Shown here: piece by piece, positions 17,790-28,168 of the stretch | How positions within the stretch are numbered: the stretch's first letter is position 1 | Layout: the number at the start of each line of letters is the position of its first letter | Assembly (NCBI RefSeq): GCF_028807635.1 | Contig: NZ_JARBAX010000001.1 | Span: forward strand, 2,245,001-2,309,000 | DNA length: 64,000 nucleotides | Direction: 5' to 3' | DNA from: Streptomyces spiramyceticus | GTDB taxonomy: Bacteria > Actinomycetota > Actinomycetes > Streptomycetales > Streptomycetaceae | Notes under the pieces: model-generated | The model's database searches: none | What the model saw: only the letters and a program-made list of their open reading frames with translations | What the model was told of the DNA's origin: nothing | Made by a program: the position numbers and the translations under genes

Positions 17790-18173
17790 TTACGACGTGC
17801 AGACGTTGCCGATTTCCTTGGCCGCGTCGGTGACCGGGCTCACGTCGGGGGTGCTGTCGCCGTCCTCGATGGCCTTGCGGACGTTGTCCACGGCCTTGTT
17901 GAGGTCGTCGACGGCCTTGTCGAGATCGGCGTTGTCGGTCTTGTCGCCGAGGTCGTTCAGTTCCTTGTCGATGTCGTCGAGGGCCTTTTCCGCCTTCAGC
18001 GGGTCGTCGGCCGCACTGGAAACGGCCTCCGTCAGCTTGTCGACGCTGTTCGCGATGGAGTCGGCGGTCTGGACGCAGTCCAGCGCCTTGTCCACAGCGC
18101 CGCAGCCGGACGCTGCGGTGAGCGTGAGCAAGGTGGCGGATATTGCGAGTGCGGTGCGGAGGCGCGAGGCCAT
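17790..18173 (-). CDS. Small putative lipoprotein, helical
   Basis: 127 residues. A signal sequence (LRTALAISATLLTLTAASGC) ends in a lipobox-like ASGC, so Cys ~24 is probably lipidated. The mature part is acidic and helical with heptad-like Asp/Leu spacing (LDDIDKELNDLGDK, LDKAVDDLNKAVDNVRK). No domain recognised. It lies between rdgB and rph and is transcribed the same way. Confidence 0.72.
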   Translation of the reverse strand: MASRLRTALAISATLLTLTAASGCGAVDKALDCVQTADSIANSVDKLTEAVSSAADDPLKAEKALDDIDKELNDLGDKTDNADLDKAVDDLNKAVDNVRKAIEDGDSTPDVSPVTDAAKEIGNVCTS

Positions 18174-18280
18174 GGAACGGTCCCTCCCGGAAGTGGAAGT
18201 GCGGACGGGCGCACGGTTTTGTCCGTACGCCCGTATTCGTTACGACGCGTGGGGCGCGTACGCGGTTGCTCGGCCCTGCC

Positions 18281-19006
18281 TCAGCCCTGGAGGGCCTCGG
18301 TCTGGAGCGCGGTGAGGTCGGCGCAGCCGCCGGTGGCGAGGTCGAGGAGGGCGTTCAGTTCCTTGCGGTCGAACGGCTCGGCCTCGGCGGTGCCCTGGAC
18401 TTCGACGAAGCGGCCGTCGCCGGTGCAGACGACGTTCATGTCGGTCTCGGCGCGTACGTCCTCCTCGTAGCAGAGGTCGAGGAGCGGTTCGCCGTCGATG
18501 ATGCCGACGCTGACGGCGGCGACGGTACCGGTGAGCGGCTTGCGGCCGGGCTTGATGAGCTTCTTGGCCTGGCCCCACGCGACCGCGTCGGCCAGGGCAA
18601 CGTATGCCCCGGTGATCGCGGCGGTGCGGGTGCCGCCGTCGGCCTGGAGGACGTCGCAGTCCAGGACGATCGTGTTCTCGCCGAGGGCCTTGTAGTCGAT
18701 GACCGCGCGGAGGGACCGGCCGATGAGGCGCGAGATCTCGTGCGTGCGGCCGCCGATCTTGCCGCGTACGGATTCGCGGTCGCCGCGGGTGTTGGTGGAG
18801 CGGGGCAGCATCGAGTACTCGGAGGTGACCCAGCCTTCGCCGCTGCCCTTGCGCCAGCGCGGGACGCCTTCGGAGAAGGAGGCGGTGCAGAAGACCTTGG
18901 TGTCGCCGAAGGCGATGAGGACGGAGCCCTCGGCGTGCTTGCTCCATCCGCGTTCGATGGTGACCGGGCGGAGCTGATCGGGGGTGCGGCCGTCGATTCG
19001 AGACAT
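18281..19006 (-). CDS. rph: Ribonuclease PH
   Basis: 241 residues. Motifs: R-T-P-D-QLRPV near the N-terminus, [55 protein letters not shown] and [10 protein letters not shown]. Phosphorolytic 3'-5' exoribonuclease that trims tRNA precursors. Typical length and start. Confidence 0.96.
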   Translation of the reverse strand: MSRIDGRTPDQLRPVTIERGWSKHAEGSVLIAFGDTKVFCTASFSEGVPRWRKGSGEGWVTSEYSMLPRSTNTRGDRESVRGKIGGRTHEISRLIGRSLRAVIDYKALGENTIVLDCDVLQADGGTRTAAITGAYVALADAVAWGQAKKLIKPGRKPLTGTVAAVSVGIIDGEPLLDLCYEEDVRAETDMNVVCTGDGRFVEVQGTAEAEPFDRKELNALLDLATGGCADLTALQTEALQG

Positions 19007-19040
19007 GGTGCCGAGCCTAGCCGGTGGCCGTGCATGCGTG

Positions 19041-19073
19041 AGGGGCCCGTTCCGGTGGCCGGAACGGGCCCCT
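19041..19073 (-). terminator. Terminator after nagF
   Basis: Stem AGGGGCCCGTTCCGG / CCGGAACGGGCCCCT, 15 bp perfect with a 3-nt loop, between the nagF stop and the rph start. Confidence 0.85.
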
Positions 19074-19135
19074 TGCGGTGAGACGGCGGTGACTAGGCCG
19101 TGAACCGGGCTTGAGTCAGGGGCAGGCCGGGTGGG

Positions 19136-19369
19136 TCACATCATGTCTTCGATGTCGGCGGCGATCGGGTCGGCGTCGGTGCCGATGACGACCTGGATCG
19201 CGGTGCCCATCTTGACGACGCCGTGGGCGCCTGCGGCCTTCAGTGCGGCCTCGTCGACCTTGCTCGGGTCGAGGACCTCGGTGCGGAGGCGGGTGATGCA
19301 GCCTTCGATCTCGTCGATGTTCTCGATACCGCCGAGGCCGGCGACGATCTTCTCAGCCTTGCTGGCCAT
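19136..19369 (-). CDS. nagF: PTS N-acetylglucosamine EIIB component
   Basis: 77 residues from ATG 19369, with GGGAG 6 nt upstream. EIIB fold with the phosphorylated Cys in IDEIEGCITRLRTEV (C24), then AAGAHGVVKMGTAIQVVIGT. It passes phosphate from EIIA to GlcNAc during uptake by the EIIC permease. It is divergent from the two EIIC genes, the same arrangement as S. coelicolor nagF (SCO2905). Control by DasR through the dre site at 19534 is likely. Confidence 0.92.
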   Translation of the reverse strand: MASKAEKIVAGLGGIENIDEIEGCITRLRTEVLDPSKVDEAALKAAGAHGVVKMGTAIQVVIGTDADPIAADIEDMM

Positions 19370-19533
19370 GTCTTTCTCCCTGTTGTCCAAAGCACGAAGT
19401 CCCGGCCCACCCGTGGCCGCTTTGCCACGGTAACTCACGGTTGGCCCAACTTCACGGGCGAGTAACTGCCCTGTACCGAATGATGGCGATCACCGGTGCC
19501 CCGTCTTCCGGCCGAGCTCCGGACCGTACCGCA

Positions 19534-19549
19534 ACTGGTCTACACCAGT
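19534..19549. promoter_or_regulatory. DasR-responsive element (dre) between nagF and nagE1
   Basis: ACTGGTCTACACCAGT is a near-perfect match to the DasR consensus (A-TGGTCTAGACCA-T), placed 43 bp before the nagE1 ATG in the divergent promoter region. DasR is a GntR repressor released by glucosamine-6-phosphate. Confidence 0.9.
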
Positions 19550-19591
19550 ATGCAATGCCCGCCAGACCTCGCTAGCTCCGGGAGGACCCCG

Positions 19592-20902
19592 ATGAGTTCG
19601 ACCAGCGAGGCTGCGGGCGCGGCCGCACCGAAGAAGAGCTGGTGGAGCGGGCTTTTCCAGGGGCTTCAGAAGATGGGGCGCAGCCTCCAGCTCCCCATCG
19701 CCGTACTTCCGGCGGCCGGCATCCTCAACCGCCTCGGTCAGCCCGATGTGTTCGGTGAGGACGGTCTCGGCTGGAACGACGTCGCGAAGGTGATGGCCGG
19801 TGCCGGTGGTGCGCTGCTCGACGGAAGCCTTGGTCTGCCCCTGCTGTTCTGCGTCGGTGTCGCGATCGGCATGGCGAAGAAGTCGGACGGCTCGACGGCG
19901 CTGGCCGCGGTGGCGGGCTTCCTCGTCTACTACAACGTGCTGCGTCAGTTCCCCAAGGACTGCGAGGGCGGCGCCAAGGCGGTCCCGACCGGCTGCCAGA
20001 CGGCCGACGGCGCGGTAGTCGCGTTCACGTACCAGAACCCGGGGGTCTTCGGCGGCATCGTCGTGGGCCTGCTCGCCGCCTGGTTCTGGCAGCGCTACCA
20101 CCGCGTGAAGCTGGTCGACTGGCTCGGCTTCTTCAACGGGCGCCGGCTCGTGCCGATCATCATGTCGTTCGTCGCGATCGCCTTCGCCGCGCTCTGCCTG
20201 TGGATCTGGCCGCCGATCGGTGACGCCCTGGAGGACTTCAGCGACTGGCTGGTGGGGCTCGGCGCGTGGGGCTCGGGCATCTTCGGCGTCGCGAACCGCG
20301 CACTTCTGGTCGTCGGCCTGCACCAGTTCCTCAACGTGCCCATCTGGTTCCAGTTCGGTACGTACGCCAAGCCGGACGGCACGGTGGTGCACGGTGACAT
20401 CAACATGTTCCTGGCGGGCGACCCGACCGCGGGCTGGTCCACGACCGGCTTCTTCCCGATCATGATGTTCGCCCTCCCGGCGGCTGCCCTGGCGATCACA
20501 CACTGCGCCAAGCCACGGCGGCGCAAGCAGGTCGGCGGCCTGATGCTGTCGGTCGCCCTGACGTCGTTCGTCACCGGCATCACCGAGCCGATCGAGTATT
20601 CGTTCCTGTTCATCGCCCCTGTGCTGTACGCGATCCACGCCGTGCTCACGGGTGTCTCGATGGCCGTGACCTGGGCACTCGGCGTGAAGGACGGATTCAG
20701 CTTCTCGGCCGGACTGATCGACTACGTCATCAACTGGAGCCTGGCGACCAGACCATGGCTGATCATTCCGATCGGCCTGGGCTTCGCGATCATCTATTAC
20801 GTGATCTTCCGGTTCGCGATCACCAAGTTCAATCTGCCGACTCCGGGGCGGGAGCCGGACGAATTGGGGGAGGAGATCGAGCGGGATATCACGAAGGCAT
20901 AG
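19592..20902 (+). CDS. nagE1: PTS EIIC permease, GlcNAc family (NagE1-like)
   Basis: 436 residues from ATG 19592 (GGAGG 6 nt upstream). About ten TM segments with family motifs LPIAVLPAAGILNRLGQPD, KKSDGSTALAAVAGFLVYYN, NGRRLVPIIMSF and FVTGITEPIEYSFLFIAPVLY, the last with the conserved GITEP sugar-site motif. It lacks its own EIIB and EIIA domains. Relative to NagE2 downstream it has an insertion around residues 125-145 (KDCEGGAKAVPTGCQTADG). In S. coelicolor the first of the pair appears less important for uptake than NagE2; whether that holds here is unknown. Confidence 0.88.
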   Translation: MSSTSEAAGAAAPKKSWWSGLFQGLQKMGRSLQLPIAVLPAAGILNRLGQPDVFGEDGLGWNDVAKVMAGAGGALLDGSLGLPLLFCVGVAIGMAKKSDGSTALAAVAGFLVYYNVLRQFPKDCEGGAKAVPTGCQTADGAVVAFTYQNPGVFGGIVVGLLAAWFWQRYHRVKLVDWLGFFNGRRLVPIIMSFVAIAFAALCLWIWPPIGDALEDFSDWLVGLGAWGSGIFGVANRALLVVGLHQFLNVPIWFQFGTYAKPDGTVVHGDINMFLAGDPTAGWSTTGFFPIMMFALPAAALAITHCAKPRRRKQVGGLMLSVALTSFVTGITEPIEYSFLFIAPVLYAIHAVLTGVSMAVTWALGVKDGFSFSAGLIDYVINWSLATRPWLIIPIGLGFAIIYYVIFRFAITKFNLPTPGREPDELGEEIERDITKA

Positions 20903-20952
20903 GCCAGGAGCATGGAATCGGGGGTTCCTTATCTGTCCTTCACCGTGCTAAA

Positions 20953-20968
20953 ACTGGTCTACACCACT
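20953..20968. promoter_or_regulatory. dre site 1 upstream of nagE2
   Basis: ACTGGTCTACACCACT, one of two abutting DasR sites. The two are mirror images of each other around a single base. Confidence 0.88.
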
Positions 20969-20969
20969 G

Positions 20970-20985
20970 AGTGGTGTAGACCACG
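20970..20985. promoter_or_regulatory. dre site 2 upstream of nagE2
   Basis: AGTGGTGTAGACCACG, 80 bp before the nagE2 ATG. Together with site 1 it forms a larger palindrome (20956-20984). Confidence 0.88.
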
Positions 20986-21065
20986 TGGCGAATGCGCTGC
21001 GTTTCCCGGAGATGCCGCCGTCCCCCATTTCCCCCTGGCGGCGCCTTTGCCCCCTGGAGGAATTG

Positions 21066-22331
<1,266 letters not shown>

Positions 22332-22350
22332 GCCACAGGTCGTACCAACG

Positions 22351-22389
22351 AGAGGGCCCCCGGACCGCTGTCGGTCCGGGGGCCCCTCT
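22351..22389. terminator. Terminator between nagE2 and the MBL hydrolase gene
   Basis: AGAGGG-CCCCCGGACC pairs with GGTCCGGGGGCCCCTCT (one bulged base), loop GCTGTC. Located between convergent genes. Confidence 0.85.
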
Positions 22390-22416
22390 TCGTCCTGCTC
22401 AGGCTGCTCAGGCTGC

Positions 22417-23169
22417 TCAGATCTCGTACTCGGCGCCCGCGACAGCCAGTTCCGCCGGTCCGTCGTACACCGCGCGCGCATCGGCCAGGTTGACCTGCGC
22501 GTCCGTCCACGGCGGGATGTGCGTGAGGACCAGCCGGGACGCTCCCGCGCGCGCGGCCAGCTCACCCGCCTCGCGGCCGTTGAGGTGGAGGTCCGGGATG
22601 TCCTCCTTGCCGTACGTGAACGACGCCTCGCACAGCAACAGGTCGACGCCTTCCGCCAGTTCGTCCAGGGCGCCGCAGGCCCCCGTGTCGCCGGAGTACG
22701 TGAGCGTCCGGCCGCCGTGCTGGATGCGGATGCCGTACGTCTCGACCGGGTGGGCCACCTTCTCCGTACGTACCGAGAACGGGCCGATCTCGAACGTGCC
22801 CGGCTTGAGGGTGTGGAAGTCGAACACCTCGCTCATCGACTTCTCGGTGGGGGTGTCGGCGTACGCCGTGGTGAGGCGCTGCTCGGTGCCCTCCGGGCCG
22901 TACACGGGGATCGCCGGGGGGCGGCCGCCGTCGTGGCGGTAGTAGCGCGCCACGAAGTAGCCGCACATGTCGATGCAGTGATCCGCGTGGAGGTGGCTGA
23001 GGAAGACGGCGTCGAGGTCGTAGAGACCGACGTGGCGCTGCAGCTCGCCCAGGGCGCCATTGCCCATGTCGAGGAGCAGCCGGAAGCCGTCGGCCTCTAC
23101 GAGGTAGCTCGAACAGGCCGATTCCGCGGACGGGAACGACCCTGAGCAGCCGACGACGGTGAGCTTCAT
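22417..23169 (-). CDS. MBL-fold metallo-hydrolase (RNase Z/phosphodiesterase-like)
   Basis: 250 residues from ATG 23169 (GGAGG ~10 nt upstream). The frame is open far upstream but enters the promoter of the MazF-like gene. Zinc motif H59-L-H61-A-D63-H64 in VFLSHLHADHCIDM, then YSGDTGACGALDELAEGVDLLL and a late H in LVLTHIPPW. The single compact domain is like RNase Z or cyclic-nucleotide phosphodiesterase members; substrate not predictable. Confidence 0.88.
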   Translation of the reverse strand: MKLTVVGCSGSFPSAESACSSYLVEADGFRLLLDMGNGALGELQRHVGLYDLDAVFLSHLHADHCIDMCGYFVARYYRHDGGRPPAIPVYGPEGTEQRLTTAYADTPTEKSMSEVFDFHTLKPGTFEIGPFSVRTEKVAHPVETYGIRIQHGGRTLTYSGDTGACGALDELAEGVDLLLCEASFTYGKEDIPDLHLNGREAGELAARAGASRLVLTHIPPWTDAQVNLADARAVYDGPAELAVAGAEYEI

Positions 23170-23343
23170 GGAGCGTGAACCTCCGTGGCAGGGACGGGGA
23201 GGGTTCGTGCGGGTTCGTCGAGCGTAAGGCGCGAAAGACCTGGTCGCTCCTCGATGGCCCGTCGTTGTGGGGGAAGTCACCGGCTCTGTCACCGGTTCGG
23301 GCGGAGCGCGCGAGGAGCGCGGAGCGCCGGTACGGTCGGGCGC

Positions 23344-23856
23344 ATGGATACGTCTTGGTGGTCGGCGCTGGTCGGCGTCGTGATGATCGCGCTGGTCGCG
23401 GCGGTTGTCGACGGGCGCAGGCGGGGGCGGCGGCCCGGGGGGCGCACGCGTCCGCCGGGTGCGCCGGGGCGGCCGAGGGTGCGGACGGCGGCGCAGAGGG
23501 CGCCGCAAGGGCCGCGGGGGCAGCGTCGCAAGCCGCCGGAGCGGGTGCCGCGGGCGGGTGAGATCTGGTGGGCGGATGTGCCGTACGAGGACGGGCCGGG
23601 GTCGAAGGACCGGCCCTGCCTGGTCCTTTCCGTACGGGGTGACAGTGCGCTCATCGCGAAGATCACCACCAAGCACCGCGAAGAACGGCCGGGCGTGATC
23701 GTGCTGCCGGCGGGGGCGGTGGGGGATGCGCGGGGGCGGCCGAGCTTCCTGGAGACGGATGAGCTGCGGGAGGTGGAGGTGTGGGAGTTCCGCCGCCGGG
23801 TGGGGGTGGCGGATCCCGAGGTTTGGGACGGGGTTCGCCACCTTGCCCGCGGTTAG
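23344..23856 (+). CDS. Membrane-anchored PemK/MazF-family protein
   Basis: 170 residues. Residues ~5-23 (WWSALVGVVMIALVAAVVD) form a TM anchor, followed by an Arg/Pro/Gly-rich linker (to ~70) and a MazF/PemK domain (RAGEIWWADVPYEDGPGSKD, RPCLVLSV, ALIAKITTKHR, FLETDELREVEVWEFRRRVG). Soluble MazF toxins are ~110-residue endoribonucleases; the anchor and the lack of an adjacent antitoxin gene are unusual. TACGGT lies 7 nt before the ATG and no ribosome site is seen, suggesting a leaderless start. Toxin activity is not established. Confidence 0.82.
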   Translation: MDTSWWSALVGVVMIALVAAVVDGRRRGRRPGGRTRPPGAPGRPRVRTAAQRAPQGPRGQRRKPPERVPRAGEIWWADVPYEDGPGSKDRPCLVLSVRGDSALIAKITTKHREERPGVIVLPAGAVGDARGRPSFLETDELREVEVWEFRRRVGVADPEVWDGVRHLARG

Positions 23857-23985
23857 GCGTGGCCTGGCGGGAGTGGGCAGCGCCGGGGTGGGCAGCGGTG
23901 GGTGGGCGGACTGGCTGGCTGCTGCGCGGGGCCTTTTCCCCACCCCGCCCCTTCCCGAACCGGGGCGCTGCCCCGGGCCCCGCTC

Positions 23986-24186
23986 CTCAAACGCTGGAGG
24001 GGCTGAGAGTTGCGGCAAGCAAACAACATCCAGCCGGGCGCAGCAAAATCCAGCCCGTCCGGCGTTTGAGGGCACTCCCCCAGACTTCGTCCGGGGGACC
24101 CCCAAGGGCGTCCCGAACTGGGGCTTGCCCCAGTTCGGGAAGAATGGGGTCTCCCCTGCTCGAACGAAGTTGAGAGCTTGGGGAAG
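23986..24186. repeat. Composite of palindromic intergenic repeats
   Basis: Three units: an imperfect long palindrome (CTCAAACGC...GCGTTTGAG arms, 23986-24070); a perfect 14-bp stem with 2-nt loop (TCCCGAACTGGGGC, 24111-24140); and a copy of a small GGGGTC...GAGAGCTTGGGG repeat (24145-24186) also found inside elements B and C. They lie between the convergent MazF-like and cysM genes. The gap 23857-24225 holds no gene that I can see. Confidence 0.65.
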
Positions 24187-24225
24187 GGTCGGGGAAAGCC
24201 CGCCGCAGGCGCGTCCGCATGCCGC

Positions 24226-25593
<1,368 letters not shown>

Positions 25594-25698
25594 TCAGGGC
25601 GTACAGATCGCGCTGGCGAGCCGGCACAGGTCGACGTGCAGGCGCGCGACAAGCAGCACTGTGCTCGGCGTCGTCTCAATCACGTCGTGGGGAACCAT
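25594..25698 (-). CDS. Cysteine-codon leader peptide (uORF) upstream of cysO-cysM
   Basis: A 34-residue frame, ATG 25698 to TGA 25594. Its end reads LLVARLHVDLCRLASAICTP, the pattern of the short leader peptides placed before sulfur-assimilation genes in Streptomyces and mycobacteria, with Cys codons TGC and TGT late in the frame. Ribosome stalling at Cys codons when cysteine is short is the expected attenuation mechanism. TACGAT lies exactly 6 nt before the ATG, so the mRNA is probably leaderless. 139 bp separate it from cysO. Confidence 0.72.
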   Translation of the reverse strand: MVPHDVIETTPSTVLLVARLHVDLCRLASAICTP

Positions 25699-25704
25699 TC
25701 GGTC

Positions 25705-25749
25705 ATCGTATAGATTCCCGACCCGCTTCCGGGTATGTGATCTCACATA
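25705..25749 (-). promoter_or_regulatory. Promoter and palindromic operator of the cysO-cysM leader
   Basis: The -10 box TACGAT (25705-25710, minus strand) precedes the leader ATG by 6 nt. A perfect palindrome TATGTGATCTCACATA at 25734-25749 covers the -35/-50 area. A second, consensus TATAAT (25767-25772, minus) lies further upstream. The binding protein is unknown; the TGTGA/TCACA halves resemble CRP/FNR or GntR sites but are only 2 bp apart. The rest of 25455-25873 has no other gene I can support. Confidence 0.5.
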
Positions 25750-25873
25750 GTGACCGAAAAACGTTCATTATATGGACACGGGAGGTGGAAGACGGTCGGG
25801 GTGCCGGCCGTTGGATGCGTGCTGACCTCGGCCGATACCCCGTAGACGGTACGCAGGAGCGACGAGCAGTTGA

Positions 25874-26293
25874 CTATCCCTGTACGACCTTGACGTCTTC
25901 CTCAGTGATCACGCCGCTCACAATGCGGAACGAACGGAACTGGAACGGGCCGGCGTCGTCGGTGTCTGCCGTGGAGACCAGGACATAGTGGGCGCCGGGC
26001 TCGTTGGCGTAGCTGATGTCCGTACGGGACGGGTAGGCCTCGGTCGCCGTGTGCGAGTGGTAGATGATCACGGGCTCTTCGTCCCGGTCGTCCATGTCGC
26101 GGTAGAGCTTGAGCAGGTCGGACGAGTCGAACTCGTAGAACGTGGGCGAGCGGGCGGCGTTGAGCATCGGGATGAACCGCTCGGGCCGGTCGGTGCCCGC
26201 CGGGCCCGCGACCACCCCGCAGGCCTCGTCGGGGTGGTCGGCGCGTGCGTGCGCGACGATCTGGTCGTACAGGGCCTGGGAAAGGGTCAACAT
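25874..26293 (-). CDS. mec: Mec-type JAMM metalloprotease (CysO-cysteine peptidase)
   Basis: 139 residues from ATG 26293; a TTG 18 bp upstream is less likely. JAMM motif: Glu in DEACGVVAG, then H-S-H in IIYHSHTATEAYPSRTD with the S-x7-D arrangement. In mycobacteria Mec releases cysteine from the CysO-cysteine adduct using this zinc site. Same strand as cysO-cysM but separated by the leader region. Confidence 0.9.
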   Translation of the reverse strand: MLTLSQALYDQIVAHARADHPDEACGVVAGPAGTDRPERFIPMLNAARSPTFYEFDSSDLLKLYRDMDDRDEEPVIIYHSHTATEAYPSRTDISYANEPGAHYVLVSTADTDDAGPFQFRSFRIVSGVITEEDVKVVQG

Positions 26294-26313
26294 GGGCCCC
26301 AGGATAAGCAAAG

Positions 26314-26350
26314 GGTCCCGCCCGTACCGAAGGTTGGTACGGGCGGGACC
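26314..26350 (-). terminator. Terminator between the amino acid permease and mec
   Basis: A 15-bp perfect stem (GGTCCCGCCCGTACC / GGTACGGGCGGGACC), 7-nt loop, 23 bp after the permease stop. Confidence 0.88.
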
Positions 26351-26372
26351 GAATACTGGACAGCGGTCAGGC

Positions 26373-27830
26373 TCAGGCCTTTGCGGAGACGCTCGCGTTC
26401 CGCTTCTTCAGCACCAGCCACGAGACGCCGAGCAGCAGCGCCCACAGCGGCGCGCAGTACAGCGAGATCCGCGCGTCCTTGTCGATGCCCATCATCACGA
26501 CGACCATGCCGATGAAGAGCAGGGCGAACCAGCTGGTGTACGGCGCTCCGGGGGCCTTGAAGGCGGACTGCGGCAGCTCGCCACGGTCGGCCTTGGCGCG
26601 GTAGCGGATCTGGCTGACCAGGATCATGATCCAGGCCCACATGCCGGAGATGGTCGCGAAGGAGACGACGTAGTTGAACGCCTCGCCCGGCCACTGGTAG
26701 TTGATCCACACGCCGACCAGCATCAGGGCGGCGGAGAAGGACGTGCCCGCGAGGGGCAGGCCGTTCTTGGTCAGCTTGGTGAAGAACTTCGGGCCCTGGC
26801 CGTTGAGCGCGAGGTCGCGCAGCATGCGGCCGGTGGAGTACATGCCCGAGTTGCAGGAGGACAGCGCGGCGGTGAGAACCACGAAGTTGACGATGGCCGC
26901 GCCGACGCCGAGGCCCATCTTCTCGAAGGCCGCCACGAACGGCGAGACGCCCGGCTGGAAGTGGGTCCACGGGACGACCGACAGGATCATGATCAGCGCG
27001 CCGACGTAGAAGACGGCGATGCGCCACGGGACGGTGTTGATGGCCTTGGGCAGGACGGTCTTCGGGTCCTTGGCCTCGCCCGCGGTGACGCCGACCAGCT
27101 CGACGGCGAGGAAGGCGAACATGACCAGCTGGAGGGTCATCAGGCTCTGGCCGATGCCGTTGGGGAAGAAGCCGCCCTGGTCCCAGAGCATGGTCACCGA
27201 TGCGGTGTCGCCGGCGTCGGAGAAGCCGATGGTGAGGATGCCGGCGCAGATCAGGATCATGCCGACGATCGCGGTCACCTTGATCATCGAGAACCAGAAC
27301 TCCAGCTCGCCGAAGAGCTTCACGGAGATCAGGTTCACGCAGAAGAGGAGGACCGTGAAGATCAGGGCGAAGACCCACTGCGGCTGGTCGGTCCAGCCGT
27401 CCGTGCCCTTGGTCCAGTACTGCATGTACTCCGAGGCCGCGGTGACCTCGGTGATGCCGGTGACGACCCAGAAGAGCCAGTACGTCCAGCCGGTCACGAA
27501 GCCCGCGAAGGGGCCGACGAACTCGCGGGCGTACTCCGAGAAGGAGCCGGAGACCGGGCGGTACATGAGGAGCTCGCCGAGCGCCCGCATGATGAAGAAG
27601 ATGACCAGGCCGGCCAGGGCGTACGCCAGGATCAGGCTGGGGCCCGCGATGGAGATGCCCTTGCCCGCACCGAGGAAGAGGCCGGTGCCGATGGCGCCGC
27701 CGATCGCGATCATCTGGATCTGGCGGGCGCCGAGTCCGCGCTGATAACCCTCGCCGCCGCCTTCTTCAGGCGGGCCGCCGGGGGCTTCGTTGTCCTTTTT
27801 GTGCGTGTCGACCTGTGCAGAGGAGGTCAT
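26373..27830 (-). CDS. APC-family amino acid permease
   Basis: 485 residues from ATG 27830 (GGAGAAAGG upstream); an in-frame ATG at 27848 is possible. Twelve TM segments are expected; family motifs are MIAIGGAIGTGLFLGAGKGI in TM1 and ELLMYRPVSGSFSEYAREFVG, with a charged soluble N-terminal ~35 residues. It resembles the AnsP/CycA/ProY group of proton-coupled amino acid importers; substrate not assigned. Confidence 0.9.
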   Translation of the reverse strand: MTSSAQVDTHKKDNEAPGGPPEEGGGEGYQRGLGARQIQMIAIGGAIGTGLFLGAGKGISIAGPSLILAYALAGLVIFFIMRALGELLMYRPVSGSFSEYAREFVGPFAGFVTGWTYWLFWVVTGITEVTAASEYMQYWTKGTDGWTDQPQWVFALIFTVLLFCVNLISVKLFGELEFWFSMIKVTAIVGMILICAGILTIGFSDAGDTASVTMLWDQGGFFPNGIGQSLMTLQLVMFAFLAVELVGVTAGEAKDPKTVLPKAINTVPWRIAVFYVGALIMILSVVPWTHFQPGVSPFVAAFEKMGLGVGAAIVNFVVLTAALSSCNSGMYSTGRMLRDLALNGQGPKFFTKLTKNGLPLAGTSFSAALMLVGVWINYQWPGEAFNYVVSFATISGMWAWIMILVSQIRYRAKADRGELPQSAFKAPGAPYTSWFALLFIGMVVVMMGIDKDARISLYCAPLWALLLGVSWLVLKKRNASVSAKA

Positions 27831-28168
27831 GGTCGCGCCTTTCTCCATGACGATCCGGCCGTGGGGGCTCGGATCGACTGTGACGATCCTTTGGGGGAGT
27901 CCCCCGGATGTGGATGGAGTGCTTCCGGCGGTCGGCCGGTCACAGCGCACCCGGCGGACAGGGGTGGCGTCCACCGGGCGGTCGAGAAGATTTATCACGG
28001 CTGCACTATTGATCCCCACAGATCCACAGCGCCCCCTGTGGCGCACACCACGGGAAAAAGCGGACGAAAAACCCCTGGGGCGGCAAATGATCAGGCGGCG
28101 GTAATGCGATCGTTATCCGGATTTGAGCGTCCGTTGAGCGAACATCGCGCTCGATATGTCCCGACAGG
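27831..28168. other. Gene-free stretch upstream of the amino acid permease
   Basis: No frame with coding-like GC3 is seen. It should hold the permease promoter (an AT-richer patch is at ~27990-28030) and the 3' side of DUF2017. A short GGGGGA-g-TCCCCC palindrome lies at ~27893. Confidence 0.5.

Noticed and set aside
23170..24105. Upstream extension of the MBL hydrolase frame
   Set aside because: The extension crosses the MazF-like gene and repeats, is Pro/Arg-rich, and the protein fold starts exactly at ATG 23169.
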